Program-made: the position numbers and the translations under genes | DNA from: Spongisporangium articulatum | Lineage (GTDB): Bacteria; Actinomycetota; Actinomycetes; Actinomycetales; Kineosporiaceae | Direction: 5' to 3' | DNA length: 64,000 bases | NCBI RefSeq assembly: GCF_044465595.1 | Contig: NZ_JBITLV010000002.1 | Location: 372,001 to 436,000, forward strand | Shown here: piece after piece, positions 25,196-34,066 of the stretch | Numbering within the stretch: position 1 is the stretch's first letter | How the letters are laid out: every line of letters begins with the position of its first letter | The notes under the pieces: model-generated | What the model saw: only the letters and a program-made list of their open reading frames with translations | Told to the model about the DNA's origin: nothing | The model's database searches: none

Positions 25196-26395
25196 ATGAA
25201 GCGGGTCGGCGTGAGGCCGGAGAACGGGCACCAGACTCGTCTGCTCCGCCTGCTGCGCGACCACGGCCCGCGCTCCCGGGCGGAACTCGGCGAGGCCGTG
25301 GAGCTCTCGAAGTCCAAGGTGGCGATCGAGCTCGACCGCCTCGGCGAACTCGGGTTCGTCGACGTCGTGGGCCTGGCCGCCTCCCGCGGCGGTCGCCGCT
25401 CCCAGATGGTCGCGCTGTCCTCCGGGCTGCGGTTCATCGGCATCGACATCGGCGCCACCTCCATCGACGTCGCCGTGACCGACGGCGAGCTGCGCCTGCT
25501 CGGCCACGCGGCCCGCCCGACGGACGTGCGCGAGGGGCCGACCGTCGTCCTCGACCAGGCCCTCGACCTCGTCGCCAAGGTGCGCGCCGACCTCGGCGAG
25601 CAGGCCTGCGACGGGGTGCAGGGCGTCGGCGTCGGCGTGCCCGGCCCGGTCAGTCAGCGCGAGGGAGCGCTGGTCGCCCCGCCGATCATGCCCGGCTGGA
25701 GCCACTTCCCGATCCGGGACATGCTCGGCGCCGCGCTCGGCGCCCCGGTCATGGTCGACAACGACGTGAACATCATGGCGCTCGGCGAGCTGCACGCCGG
25801 TAACGCGCGCAACGTCGACGACGTGCTGTTCGTGAAGATCGGCACCGGCATCGGGTGCGGGATCGTGCTCGGCGGCGACATCCACCGCGGGGTCACCGGT
25901 TCCGCCGGCGACATCGGGCACGTGCAGGTGGACGACGCCGGGCCGCTCTGCACGTGCGGCCGGACCGGGTGCCTGGAGGCCTTCTTCGGCGGCGCCGCCC
26001 TGGCCCGCGACGGCGAGGCCGCGGCGCGGGCCGGGCGGTCGGGGTGGCTGGCCGACGTCCTGGCCCGTGACGGCGCCGTCCGTGCGCTCGACGTGGGCGC
26101 GGCCGCGGCGGCCGGTGACGCCGTCAGCGTGCAGCTGGTCCGCGACGGCGGGCGCCGGCTCGGTCAGGTGCTGGCCGCGCTGGTCAGCTTCTTCAACCCC
26201 GGGCTCGTCGTGATCGGCGGCGGCCTGGCCGGTCTCGGACATCCGCTGCTGGCCGAGATCCGCAGCGTCGTCTACCGCCGGTCGCTGCCCCTGGCGACCG
26301 GGAACCTGCCCATCGTCCTGTCCGAACTGGGTGACTCCGCAGGAGTCGTCGGCGCCGCCCGGCTCGTCTCCGAATCCGTCTACAGCACGACCTAG
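25196..26395 (+). CDS. ROK-family transcriptional repressor
   Basis: 399 aa from the ATG at 25196 (GGGAG 5 nt upstream; ATG 25172 is an alternative). An N-terminal winged helix (QTRLLRLLRDHGPRSRAELG) precedes a ROK sugar-kinase-like domain with IDIGATSIDVAV, VDNDVNIMALGE and the zinc motif CTCGRTGCLEAF. ROK repressors respond to sugars or sugar phosphates. It is the first gene of the sugar import operon, and its own promoter carries an inverted repeat, so it probably controls itself and the downstream transporter. Confidence 0.92.
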   Translation: MKRVGVRPENGHQTRLLRLLRDHGPRSRAELGEAVELSKSKVAIELDRLGELGFVDVVGLAASRGGRRSQMVALSSGLRFIGIDIGATSIDVAVTDGELRLLGHAARPTDVREGPTVVLDQALDLVAKVRADLGEQACDGVQGVGVGVPGPVSQREGALVAPPIMPGWSHFPIRDMLGAALGAPVMVDNDVNIMALGELHAGNARNVDDVLFVKIGTGIGCGIVLGGDIHRGVTGSAGDIGHVQVDDAGPLCTCGRTGCLEAFFGGAALARDGEAAARAGRSGWLADVLARDGAVRALDVGAAAAAGDAVSVQLVRDGGRRLGQVLAALVSFFNPGLVVIGGGLAGLGHPLLAEIRSVVYRRSLPLATGNLPIVLSELGDSAGVVGAARLVSESVYSTT

Positions 26396-26507
26396 CCGAC
26401 CGAACGTAGCCCCCACATGCCCACGGACCCGCGGCCGCCCGGCCGGCGGGGTGATGCCGCACGCCCTGTTCCAGTCGATCCAGTCCGATCCACGAGGAGG
26501 TGACCAG

Positions 26508-28016
26508 GTGACCGACGCACTGCTGGCCATGCACGGCATCGTCAAGGACTTCCCGGGCGTGCGCGCCCTCGACGGGGTCGACCTCGACGTGCGCGCCGGG
26601 GAGGTGCACTGCCTGCTCGGCCAGAACGGGGCCGGGAAGTCCACCCTGATCAAGGTTCTCGCGGGGGCCCACCGGCCCGACGGCGGCACCGTGCACTGGC
26701 AGGGCGAGGAGGTCGACTTCACCTCGCCGTCGGCCGCGCTCAAGCACGGCATCGCCACCATCTACCAGGAGCTGGATCTCGTCCCGGGGCTGACGGTCTC
26801 AGACAACATCCACCTCGGCCGCTGGGAGTCCAGCGCCGGGTTCGTCCGCCGGGGCGCGCAGCACGCCGCCACCCGCGACCTGCTGCGCCGCCTCGGCCAC
26901 CCGGAGATCCCGGCGCAGCGCGAGGTCGGGCGCCTGTCGGCGGCCCAGCAGCAGATCGTCAGCCTGGCGCGGGCTCTCGCGCAGGACGCGCGGCTGATCG
27001 TGATGGACGAGCCCTCCGCGGTGCTGGCCCACGACGAGGTGGACAACCTGTTCCGGGTCATCCGCGACCTGACGGCCGCCGGCGTCGCCGTCGTCTACAT
27101 CTCGCACCGGCTGGAGGAGATCCGGACGATCGGCGACGTCGTGACCGTCCTGAAGGACGGCCGGACCGTCGCCACCCGCTTGCCGGCCCGCGACACGCCC
27201 ACGCGGGAGGTCGTCGCCCTGATGACCGGGCGCACCGTGGAGTACCTGTTCCCGCCCCGCCCGGACGGTGAGCGGGACCTGGGGGCCGAGCTGCTCGTCG
27301 TCGAGAACCTCGCCCTGACCGGCGCTTTCGAGAACGTGTCGTTCGCCGTCCACGCCGGGGAGATCGTCGGCATCGCCGGGTTGGTCGGCGCCGGACGCAC
27401 CGAGGTGCTGGAGACCGTCTACGGTGCCCGGCACCGGACGTCCGGCACCGTGACGATGGAGGGACACGCGCTGCCGCCGGGTCGGGTCCCGGCCGCGGTG
27501 CGACGCGGGCTCGGCCTGGCCCCGGAGGAGCGCAAGAGCCAGGCGTTGCTGCTCGGCGACAGCGTCGCCCGCAACGTGGGCCTCGCGTCCCTGCCCCGGC
27601 TGTCGCGGTTCGGCTGGCTGGACCGGGCCGCCGAACGGCGCGAGGCCGACGAGACGACCCGCAGCCTCGACGTCCGGCCCGCCGGGGTCGACCGGGCCGC
27701 GCGCACCCTGTCCGGCGGCAACCAGCAGAAGGTGGTTCTCGCCCGCTGGCTGCTCGGCTCCACTCGGCTCCTGCTGCTGGACGAACCGACCCGCGGCGTG
27801 GATGTGGGCGCCCGGTCCGAGATCTACGCCCTGATCCGGCGGCTGGCCGACAGCGGGATGGGCGTCCTGCTCGTCTCCAGCGAGGTGCCCGAGGTGCTCG
27901 GCCTCGCCGACCGGGTGCTGGTCATGCGTGAGGGGCGGGTCGTGCACGACGGGCCCGCGACCGGACTCGACGAGCACCGCGTGCTCGACCTGGTGATGGA
28001 AGGGAGCAACATATGA
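26508..28016 (+). CDS. sugar ABC transporter ATP-binding protein, tandem (RbsA/MglA type)
   Basis: 502 aa with two nucleotide-binding domains. The first has Walker A GQNGAGKST (38-46), the variant signature LSAAQQQI and DEPSAVL. The second has a degenerate Walker A (GLVGAGRTE), the signature LSGGNQQK and DEPTRGVD, as usual for this class. The GTG at 26508 lies 7 nt after GAGGAGG. The stop overlaps the permease start by ATGA. It energises import of a monosaccharide or polyol that cannot be named from sequence. The 112-bp gap after the ROK gene shows no second copy of the operator. Confidence 0.95.
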   Translation: MTDALLAMHGIVKDFPGVRALDGVDLDVRAGEVHCLLGQNGAGKSTLIKVLAGAHRPDGGTVHWQGEEVDFTSPSAALKHGIATIYQELDLVPGLTVSDNIHLGRWESSAGFVRRGAQHAATRDLLRRLGHPEIPAQREVGRLSAAQQQIVSLARALAQDARLIVMDEPSAVLAHDEVDNLFRVIRDLTAAGVAVVYISHRLEEIRTIGDVVTVLKDGRTVATRLPARDTPTREVVALMTGRTVEYLFPPRPDGERDLGAELLVVENLALTGAFENVSFAVHAGEIVGIAGLVGAGRTEVLETVYGARHRTSGTVTMEGHALPPGRVPAAVRRGLGLAPEERKSQALLLGDSVARNVGLASLPRLSRFGWLDRAAERREADETTRSLDVRPAGVDRAARTLSGGNQQKVVLARWLLGSTRLLLLDEPTRGVDVGARSEIYALIRRLADSGMGVLLVSSEVPEVLGLADRVLVMREGRVVHDGPATGLDEHRVLDLVMEGSNI

Positions 28017-29002
28017 CCAGCGAGGCGGCCGTACCGGCCAGCACCCCCGTGGGCCGGTGGAACGCGCTGCGCACCACCGAGATCCGCAACCTGGGCCTGG
28101 TGGTCGTGCTCATCGTGCTGTGCGTCGTCGGGGCCGCGACGAGCGAGAACTTCCTGACCACCGACAACCTGCGCAACATCCTGGTCAGCTCGTCGGTGAT
28201 CGGCGTCGTCACGGTCGGGGCGACGTTCGTGATCATCGGCGGTGGCATCGACCTGTCGGTGGGTGCCCTGGTCGCGCTCGCGTCCGTGTGGGCCACGACG
28301 GGCGCCACCCAGTCGTACGGGCCCGTCGTGATGGTGCTGTGCGCCGTGCTGGTCGGGGCCGGGGCCGGGCTGGTCAACGGGTTGCTGATCGCCTACGGGC
28401 GGCTGGTCCCGTTCATCGTCACCCTGGCCATGCTGGTCAGCGCTCGCGGGCTGGCCGCGCGGATGGCCGACAACCGTACCCAGATCGTCGAGCAGAACGG
28501 CATCAAGGAGCTGGCGACCAGCGACGTGCTCGGCGTCCCCGCGCTCGTCCTGGTGCTGGCCGCCGTCGCGGTCGCCGGCTGGGTCCTGCTGAACCGCACC
28601 ACGTTCGGGCGCCGCACCTTCGCCATCGGCGGCAACGCCGAGGCCGCCCGACTGGCCGGGATCGACGTGCGCCGGACGACGGCCCTGCTGTACCTGCTGT
28701 CCGGCACCACGTGCGGCATCGCGGCCGTGATGATCATGGCTCGCACCACGACCGGGTCCAGTACCCACGGGAACCTGTACGAACTCGACGCCATCGCCGC
28801 GGTGATCATCGGCGGCACGCTGCTCAGCGGCGGTCGCGGCACGCTGGTCGGTTCGATTCTCGGCGTCCTGGTCTTCACCACGATCACGAACATCTTCATC
28901 CTCAACAACCTGGCGACGGAGACCCAGAACATCGCCAAGGGGCTGATCATCGTCGGCGCGGTGTTGCTGCAGCGCCGCACCGGTCGGGAGGGCACCGGCT
29001 GA
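28013..29002 (+). CDS. sugar ABC transporter permease (RbsC type)
   Basis: 329 aa with about eight to ten membrane helices. The conserved segments GGGIDLSVGALVAL and ELDAIAAVIIGGTLLSGGRG are typical of ribose/xylose/inositol-type permeases, and the cytoplasmic coupling segment around GGNAEAARLAGI contacts the ATPase. The start overlaps the ATPase stop (ATGA), so the two are co-translated. It forms the membrane channel of the importer with the adjacent lipoprotein. Confidence 0.95.
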   Translation: MTSEAAVPASTPVGRWNALRTTEIRNLGLVVVLIVLCVVGAATSENFLTTDNLRNILVSSSVIGVVTVGATFVIIGGGIDLSVGALVALASVWATTGATQSYGPVVMVLCAVLVGAGAGLVNGLLIAYGRLVPFIVTLAMLVSARGLAARMADNRTQIVEQNGIKELATSDVLGVPALVLVLAAVAVAGWVLLNRTTFGRRTFAIGGNAEAARLAGIDVRRTTALLYLLSGTTCGIAAVMIMARTTTGSSTHGNLYELDAIAAVIIGGTLLSGGRGTLVGSILGVLVFTTITNIFILNNLATETQNIAKGLIIVGAVLLQRRTGREGTG

Positions 29003-29079
29003 GAAGGGTCATCGCCGAAGGGCATTTCATCCGCACATCCATCCAGCACCTCAATGCAACGACGCCTGGGAGGCTCACC

Positions 29080-30141
29080 ATGGACCGCAACGCACTCTTC
29101 CTCGACCGCCGCCGCCTGCTGTTCGGTGCGGGCGCCGTCGCCGGCGCCGGACTGCTCGCCGCCTGCACGGGGCAGGGCTCCGACGGCGAGACCACCGGCG
29201 CCAACGTCGGCGTGAACAGCGGCGACAACGACCAGAAGGGCACGGCCGTCACGATCGGCTTCTCGGCCCCGGCCGCCGACCACGGCTGGATCGGCGCCAT
29301 CACCACCAACGCCAAGGCGCAGGCCGGCCAGTACGAGGACGTCACGCTCGAGGCCGTCGAGGGCAGCAACGACGTCAACCAGCAGATCAGCCAGGTCGAG
29401 ACCCTGATCGCCAAGAAGGTCAACGCGCTGGTGATCCTGCCGTTCGACGGCAAGGCCCTCACCGAGGTCGGGATCAAGGCGATGGAGGCGGGCATCCCCG
29501 TCATCAACCTGGACCGGGTGTTCTCGTCGCCGCGCGGGGCCCGGGCCTGGATCGGCGGCGACAACTACGGCATGGGTGCGGCCGCCGGCCAGTACATCGC
29601 CGAGCAGATGAAGGCCAAGGGCATCTCCGACCCGAAGATCGCCGAGATCCAGGGCATCGCCAACCTGCCCCTCACCCAGGACCGCAGCCGCGGCTTCAAG
29701 GAGGCGCTGGCCTCGGCGGGCTTCAAGGTCAGCAACCAGGTCTCGGCCGAGTTCACGGTCGAGTCGGGGCAGCAGGTGACCAGCAACCTGCTCCAGGCCG
29801 CCCCCAAGCTCGACGCCGTCTGGAACCACGACGACGACCAGGGTCTCGGCGTACTGGCCGCGATCGACCAGGCCAAGCGGACCGAGTTCATCATGGTCGG
29901 CGGCGCGGGCTCGCGGAACGCGATGGAGCTGATCAAGGCCGACAGCGGCGTCCTGAAGTGCACGGTGACCTACCCGCCGAGCATGGCGTCGTCGGCGATC
30001 AAGCTGGCCCGGCTCGTGGCCCAGGGCAAGGGGATGTCCGACCTGGTCGAGAACGAGGTCCCGGCGTCCATCACGCTGGCCAGCGCGACCGTGACCAAGG
30101 AGAACGTCGACAAGTACCTGCCGCTGGGCTTCGCGTCCTGA
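29080..30141 (+). CDS. sugar-binding lipoprotein of the ABC importer
   Basis: 353 aa periplasmic-binding-protein-like I family (RbsB-type). The signal peptide has a twin-arginine-like DRRRLLF followed by the lipobox LLAAC with Cys29, predicting a lipid anchor on the outer face of the membrane, possibly exported through Tat. The mature part shows the type I ABC-sugar fold (QISQVETLIAKKVNALVILP; IPVINLDRVF). GGGAGG lies 6 nt before the ATG at 29080. Its TGA overlaps the next ATG by one base (TGATG). Confidence 0.95.
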   Translation: MDRNALFLDRRRLLFGAGAVAGAGLLAACTGQGSDGETTGANVGVNSGDNDQKGTAVTIGFSAPAADHGWIGAITTNAKAQAGQYEDVTLEAVEGSNDVNQQISQVETLIAKKVNALVILPFDGKALTEVGIKAMEAGIPVINLDRVFSSPRGARAWIGGDNYGMGAAAGQYIAEQMKAKGISDPKIAEIQGIANLPLTQDRSRGFKEALASAGFKVSNQVSAEFTVESGQQVTSNLLQAAPKLDAVWNHDDDQGLGVLAAIDQAKRTEFIMVGGAGSRNAMELIKADSGVLKCTVTYPPSMASSAIKLARLVAQGKGMSDLVENEVPASITLASATVTKENVDKYLPLGFAS

Positions 30142-31337
30142 TGCCCACCGACACGACGAGCGGGGCCGGGCGCACGCTCGGCGTCGCGATGATCGGGTAC
30201 GCGTTCATGGGTGCGGCCCACTCGCAGGCGTGGCGCTCGGCAGGTCGGTTCTTCGACCTGCCGAGCACCCCGCGCCTGCAGGTGCTGTGCGGGCGGGACG
30301 CCGGGGCGGCCACCGCCGCGGCGGCCCGGTACGGGTGGACCGAGGTCGAGACCGACTGGCGTCGGGTGCTCGAGCGGGACGACGTGCAGCTGGTCGACAT
30401 CTGCACCCCCGGTGACACCCACGCCGAGATCGCGGTGGCCGCCCTCGAGGCCGGCAAGCACGTGCTGTGCGAGAAGCCGCTGGCCAACTCGGTTCCCGAG
30501 GCGGAACGGATGGCCGAGGCGGCCGCCGTCGCGCAGGCCCGGGGCGTGCTGTCCATGGTCGGCTTCAACTACCGCCGGGTCCCGGCGATCGCGCTGGCCC
30601 GGAAACTCGTGGCCGACGGGCGGATCGGTGAGGTCCGGCACGTGCGGGCCCAGTACCTGCAGGACTGGATCGTCGATCCGCAGTTCCCGCTGGTCTGGCG
30701 GTTGCAGCGCGAGCGGGCCGGTTCGGGGGCGCTGGGCGACATCGGGGCGCACATCGTCGACGCCACCCAGTTCATCGTCGGCGACCAGCTCGCCGGGGTG
30801 AGTGGCCTGACCGAGACGTTCGTCAAGGAACGGCCGCTGGTCTCCAGCTCCTCGGGGCTCAGCGCGTCCGCAGGTGAGGAGACCGGGCCGGTCACGGTGG
30901 ACGACGCCGCGCTCTTCATCGGCCGGTTCGCAGGCGGGGCGCTCGCCTCGTTCGAGGCGACCCGGTTCGCCACGGGTCGCAAGAACGCCATCCGGATCGA
31001 GGTCAACGGCAGCCTGGGCAGCCTCGCGTTCGACTTCGAGTCGATGAACGAGCTGCAGTTCTTCGACGCCGGGGTGGCGAACGACGTGGCCGGGTTCAGC
31101 CGTGTGCTGGTCACCGAACCCGAGCATCCGTACATGTCGGCGTGGTGGCCGCCCGGTCACCTGATCGGCTACGAGCACTCGTTCACGCACGAGATCGTCG
31201 ATCTGGTGCGCTGTCTCGCGGCGGGCGAACCGCCCCGACCGTCCTTCGCCGACGGCCTCCAGGTCCAGCGCGTGCTGGCCGCGGTGGAGGACTCGGCGGC
31301 GGCCGGCGCGGGCTGGACCCCCGTCGCGACGGACTGA
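30141..31337 (+). CDS. Gfo/Idh/MocA-family NAD(P)-dependent oxidoreductase
   Basis: 398 aa. An N-terminal Rossmann fold (GVAMIGYAFMGAAHSQAW) and the family motif CEKPLAN (lysine in the active site) precede the C-terminal alpha/beta substrate domain. Enzymes of this family oxidise or isomerise sugars and inositols. It is translationally coupled to the binding protein and followed after 25 bp by an isomerase, so it likely performs the first catabolic step on the imported sugar. The exact substrate is unknown. Confidence 0.93.
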   Translation: MPTDTTSGAGRTLGVAMIGYAFMGAAHSQAWRSAGRFFDLPSTPRLQVLCGRDAGAATAAAARYGWTEVETDWRRVLERDDVQLVDICTPGDTHAEIAVAALEAGKHVLCEKPLANSVPEAERMAEAAAVAQARGVLSMVGFNYRRVPAIALARKLVADGRIGEVRHVRAQYLQDWIVDPQFPLVWRLQRERAGSGALGDIGAHIVDATQFIVGDQLAGVSGLTETFVKERPLVSSSSGLSASAGEETGPVTVDDAALFIGRFAGGALASFEATRFATGRKNAIRIEVNGSLGSLAFDFESMNELQFFDAGVANDVAGFSRVLVTEPEHPYMSAWWPPGHLIGYEHSFTHEIVDLVRCLAAGEPPRPSFADGLQVQRVLAAVEDSAAAGAGWTPVATD

Positions 31338-31362
31338 CATCGGCACGGACCGAGGAGGAACC

Positions 31363-32367
31363 ATGACCCGACCGATCACCCTGTTCACCGGCCAGTGGGC
31401 GGACCTGCCGTTCGAGGAGGTCTGCCGGCTGGCCTCCGGCTGGGGCTACGAGGGCCTCGAGGTCGCCTGCTGGGGCGACCATCTCGACGTCGTCCGGGCC
31501 GCGCAGGACGCCGACTACGCGCGGGGCCGTCTCGACCTGCTCGAGCAGTACGGGCTCAAGGTCTGGGCGATCTCCAACCACCTGAGCGGCCAGGCCGTCT
31601 GTGACGACCCGATCGACGAGCGGCACCGCGGCATGCTGAGCGACCGGGTCTGGGGCGACGGCGACCCCGAGGGCGTGCGAAAGCGGGCTGCGGAGGAGCT
31701 GAAGTGGACGGCGCGGGCCGCCCGGGCGTTGGGGGTGGACGTCGTCGTCGGGTTCACCGGGTCGAGCATCTGGAAGACCGTGGCCATGTTCCCGCCGGTC
31801 CCGGAGTCCATGCTGGAGGCGGGCTACCAGGACTTCGCCGACCGGTGGAACCCGATCCTCGACGTCTTCGACGAGGTCGGCGTCCGGTTCGCCCACGAGG
31901 TGCACCCGAGCGAGATCGCCTACGACTACTGGACGACGGTCCGCACCCTCGAGGCGATCGGTCACCGCCCGGCGTTCGGATTGAACTGGGACCCGAGCCA
32001 TTTCGTCTGGCAGGACCTCGACCCGGTCGGCTTCCTCTGGGACTTCAAGGACCGGATCTACCACGTCGACTGCAAGGACGCCAAGCGCCAGACCGGCAAC
32101 GGGCGCAACGGCCGGATGGGCTCGCACCTGGCCTGGGCCGACCCGCGCCGCGGGTGGGACTTCGTGTCCACCGGCCACGGTGACGTCCCGTGGGAGGCGT
32201 GCTTCCGGATGCTCAACACGATCGGCTACGACGGCCCGATCTCCGTGGAGTGGGAGGACGCCGGGATGGACCGCCTGGTCGGGGCTCCCGAGGCGCTGGA
32301 GTTCGTCCGCCGCCTGGCCTTCGACCCGCCGTCCGCCGCCTTCGACGCCGCCTTCAGTTCCCAGTGA
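31363..32367 (+). CDS. sugar phosphate isomerase/epimerase (xylose-isomerase-like TIM barrel)
   Basis: 334 aa of the AP-endonuclease-2/xylose-isomerase-like family. Putative metal ligands are Glu in HEVHPSE, Asp/His in LNWDPSHF, the HVDCKD motif and Glu in VEWED. GAGGAGGAA (31350-31358) lies just upstream of the ATG. As last gene of the ROK-ABC-oxidoreductase operon it probably isomerises the oxidised sugar. It is convergent with the MFS gene, with palindrome 4 lying between. Confidence 0.92.
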   Translation: MTRPITLFTGQWADLPFEEVCRLASGWGYEGLEVACWGDHLDVVRAAQDADYARGRLDLLEQYGLKVWAISNHLSGQAVCDDPIDERHRGMLSDRVWGDGDPEGVRKRAAEELKWTARAARALGVDVVVGFTGSSIWKTVAMFPPVPESMLEAGYQDFADRWNPILDVFDEVGVRFAHEVHPSEIAYDYWTTVRTLEAIGHRPAFGLNWDPSHFVWQDLDPVGFLWDFKDRIYHVDCKDAKRQTGNGRNGRMGSHLAWADPRRGWDFVSTGHGDVPWEACFRMLNTIGYDGPISVEWEDAGMDRLVGAPEALEFVRRLAFDPPSAAFDAAFSSQ

Positions 32368-32378
32368 TCCACGGCCCC

Positions 32379-32461
32379 CTAGTCGCTCATGCTCCCGATA
32401 TGCACATCCAACAGGCCGATTTCGCGTCCTAAATGTGCATATCGGGAGCATGAGCGACTAG
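32379..32461. repeat. long palindrome 4 (divergent member of the family)
   Basis: Perfect 29-bp arms (32379-32407 and 32433-32461) around a 25-nt AT-richer centre. It has the same size and position as the other elements but the core is CGCTCATGCTCCCGATATG rather than TGATCATG. The TAG stop of the minus-strand MFS gene (32458-32460) lies inside the right arm. Confidence 0.9.
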
Positions 32462-33639
32462 AGGGGGCGCACCGACGAGCTGAGCAGGGTGCCCAGCAGC
32501 AGGGCCACGGCGACCGCGGTCATGGCTGACAGGACGGTGAAGGCCTCGCCGAGGAACCCGACCAGTGGTGGGCCGGCGAGGAACGCGCAGTAGCCCAGCG
32601 AGGCGACGACACTCACGCGGGCCGGGGCCATGCCCGATTCGTCGGCGGCCGCGCTCATCCCGACCGGGAACCCCAGCGACAGGCCGAATCCCCACAGCAG
32701 CGCACCCGCGAACGCGACCTCCGTCATCCCGCCCCACACGAACAGCAGCACCCCGACGAGCGACACGGCGGCCATCGCCCGGCACACCGGCACCCGCCCG
32801 TACCGGTCGAGCAGCCCCGGCCCGAACCAGCGCCCGGCGGTCATCGCGGCGAGAAAGCCTGCGAACACGAGGGTTCCGAGCGCCGCCTCGACGCCGTACC
32901 CGTCGATCATCGCCAGCCCGACCCAGTCGTTGCCCGTGCCCTCCGCGAAGGCGAACGTCAGCACGAACAGCCCGACCAACAGGGTGCGCGGTTCCCGCCA
33001 CGCGCGCAGGGTGCGCGACGAGCCGACCGGCCCGGCGTCGTCCCCCTCGTGCTCCTCGTGCCCGTCGGGCACGAAACCCCGCACGGCCCAGGGGACGACG
33101 AGCGCCACCACCGCGGCCACCACCAGCAGGTGGGTGGTCACCGAGACGTCCGTCGCGACGGCCGCCGAGCCGAGCAGCGCCCCGGCGACGGTGCCGACGC
33201 TGAACCCGGCGTGGAACCGCGGCATGATCGCGCGGCCGAGGCGCCGCTCCACCTCGGCGCCCTGCACGTTCATCGCGACGTCCCACCCGCCCTGGCAGAA
33301 GCCGAACATCGCCAGGCCCAGCACCACGGGCACGACCCCGAACCGGTAGCCGACCGCGACTACCGCCACGGCCATCCCGTCGCCCACGGCCAGGGTCGCG
33401 ACCGTGCGCCGCGAGCCGAACCGGTGCACCAGCCCACCCGACAGGGGCAGCGCGATCAGCGAGCCGAACGCGATGGCCAGCAGCACGAAGCCGACCTCGG
33501 CGGGGGAGAGGCCCAGCCTGTCGCGGACCTGCGGGATGCGGGAGGCCCAGCTGGCGAACACGAACCCGGTCAGGATGAAGGCGGCGTACGTCGCCCACAT
33601 CCCGGCCCGCGTGGCTGCGGCGTTGTCCGTCGTTGTCAT
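32458..33639 (-). CDS. MFS transporter
   Basis: 393 aa with 12 predicted membrane helices. The loop GLVHRFGSRRT between helices 2 and 3 and LDRYGRVPV between helices 8 and 9 match the major facilitator motif-A pattern, and a charged cytoplasmic loop (GHEEHEGDD) separates the halves. It resembles FucP/YbjJ-type transporters without a clear substrate. The ATG at 33639 is 61 bp from the divergent DUF4233 start. The stop codon sits in palindrome 4. Confidence 0.9.
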   Translation of the reverse strand: MTTTDNAAATRAGMWATYAAFILTGFVFASWASRIPQVRDRLGLSPAEVGFVLLAIAFGSLIALPLSGGLVHRFGSRRTVATLAVGDGMAVAVVAVGYRFGVVPVVLGLAMFGFCQGGWDVAMNVQGAEVERRLGRAIMPRFHAGFSVGTVAGALLGSAAVATDVSVTTHLLVVAAVVALVVPWAVRGFVPDGHEEHEGDDAGPVGSSRTLRAWREPRTLLVGLFVLTFAFAEGTGNDWVGLAMIDGYGVEAALGTLVFAGFLAAMTAGRWFGPGLLDRYGRVPVCRAMAAVSLVGVLLFVWGGMTEVAFAGALLWGFGLSLGFPVGMSAAADESGMAPARVSVVASLGYCAFLAGPPLVGFLGEAFTVLSAMTAVAVALLLGTLLSSSVRPL

Positions 33640-33700
33640 CGAGCGCACTGTAGGCAGACCCGGCCTGCGCCGCGCGCCCGCCACCCGGCAGGATGAACGG

Positions 33701-34066
33701 ATGCGCGCGCCTAAACGGGTTCTGGCCGCCTCGACGCTCTGCTTCGAGGCCTTCGCGGTGTTCTTCGGCGGCCTGGTCGCCAAGGACCTGTCGAGCCTCA
33801 GCCACGGGCAGGCGCTCCTGCTGTTCAGCTGGGTCGCGATCCTCTGCCTCGTCGCGTCGGGCCTGCTGCGCAACCCCTGGGGCTACGGGGTCGGCTCGGT
33901 GCTGCAGGTCGTGGTGATCGGCACCGGCTACTGGGTGCACATGATGTATTTCGTGGGCGGCCTGTTCGCACTGATCTGGGTGGCGGCGCTGGTGATCGGG
34001 AACCGGCTGGAACGTGAGGTGGCCGAGATCGACGCCCGGCTCGCCGCCGAGAGGGACGAGGCGTGA
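33701..34066 (+). CDS. DUF4233 membrane protein
   Basis: 121 aa with four membrane helices (for example LCFEAFAVFFGGLVAKDL and GTGYWVHMMYFVGGLFALIWV). Size, sequence and place before ndk match the conserved DUF4233 protein found between folC and ndk in mycobacteria (Rv2446c type). Its function is unknown. The ATG at 33701 is chosen because upstream sequence lacks homology and the divergent promoter region lies there. The stop overlaps the next gene by GTGA. Confidence 0.88.
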   Translation: MRAPKRVLAASTLCFEAFAVFFGGLVAKDLSSLSHGQALLLFSWVAILCLVASGLLRNPWGYGVGSVLQVVVIGTGYWVHMMYFVGGLFALIWVAALVIGNRLEREVAEIDARLAAERDEA

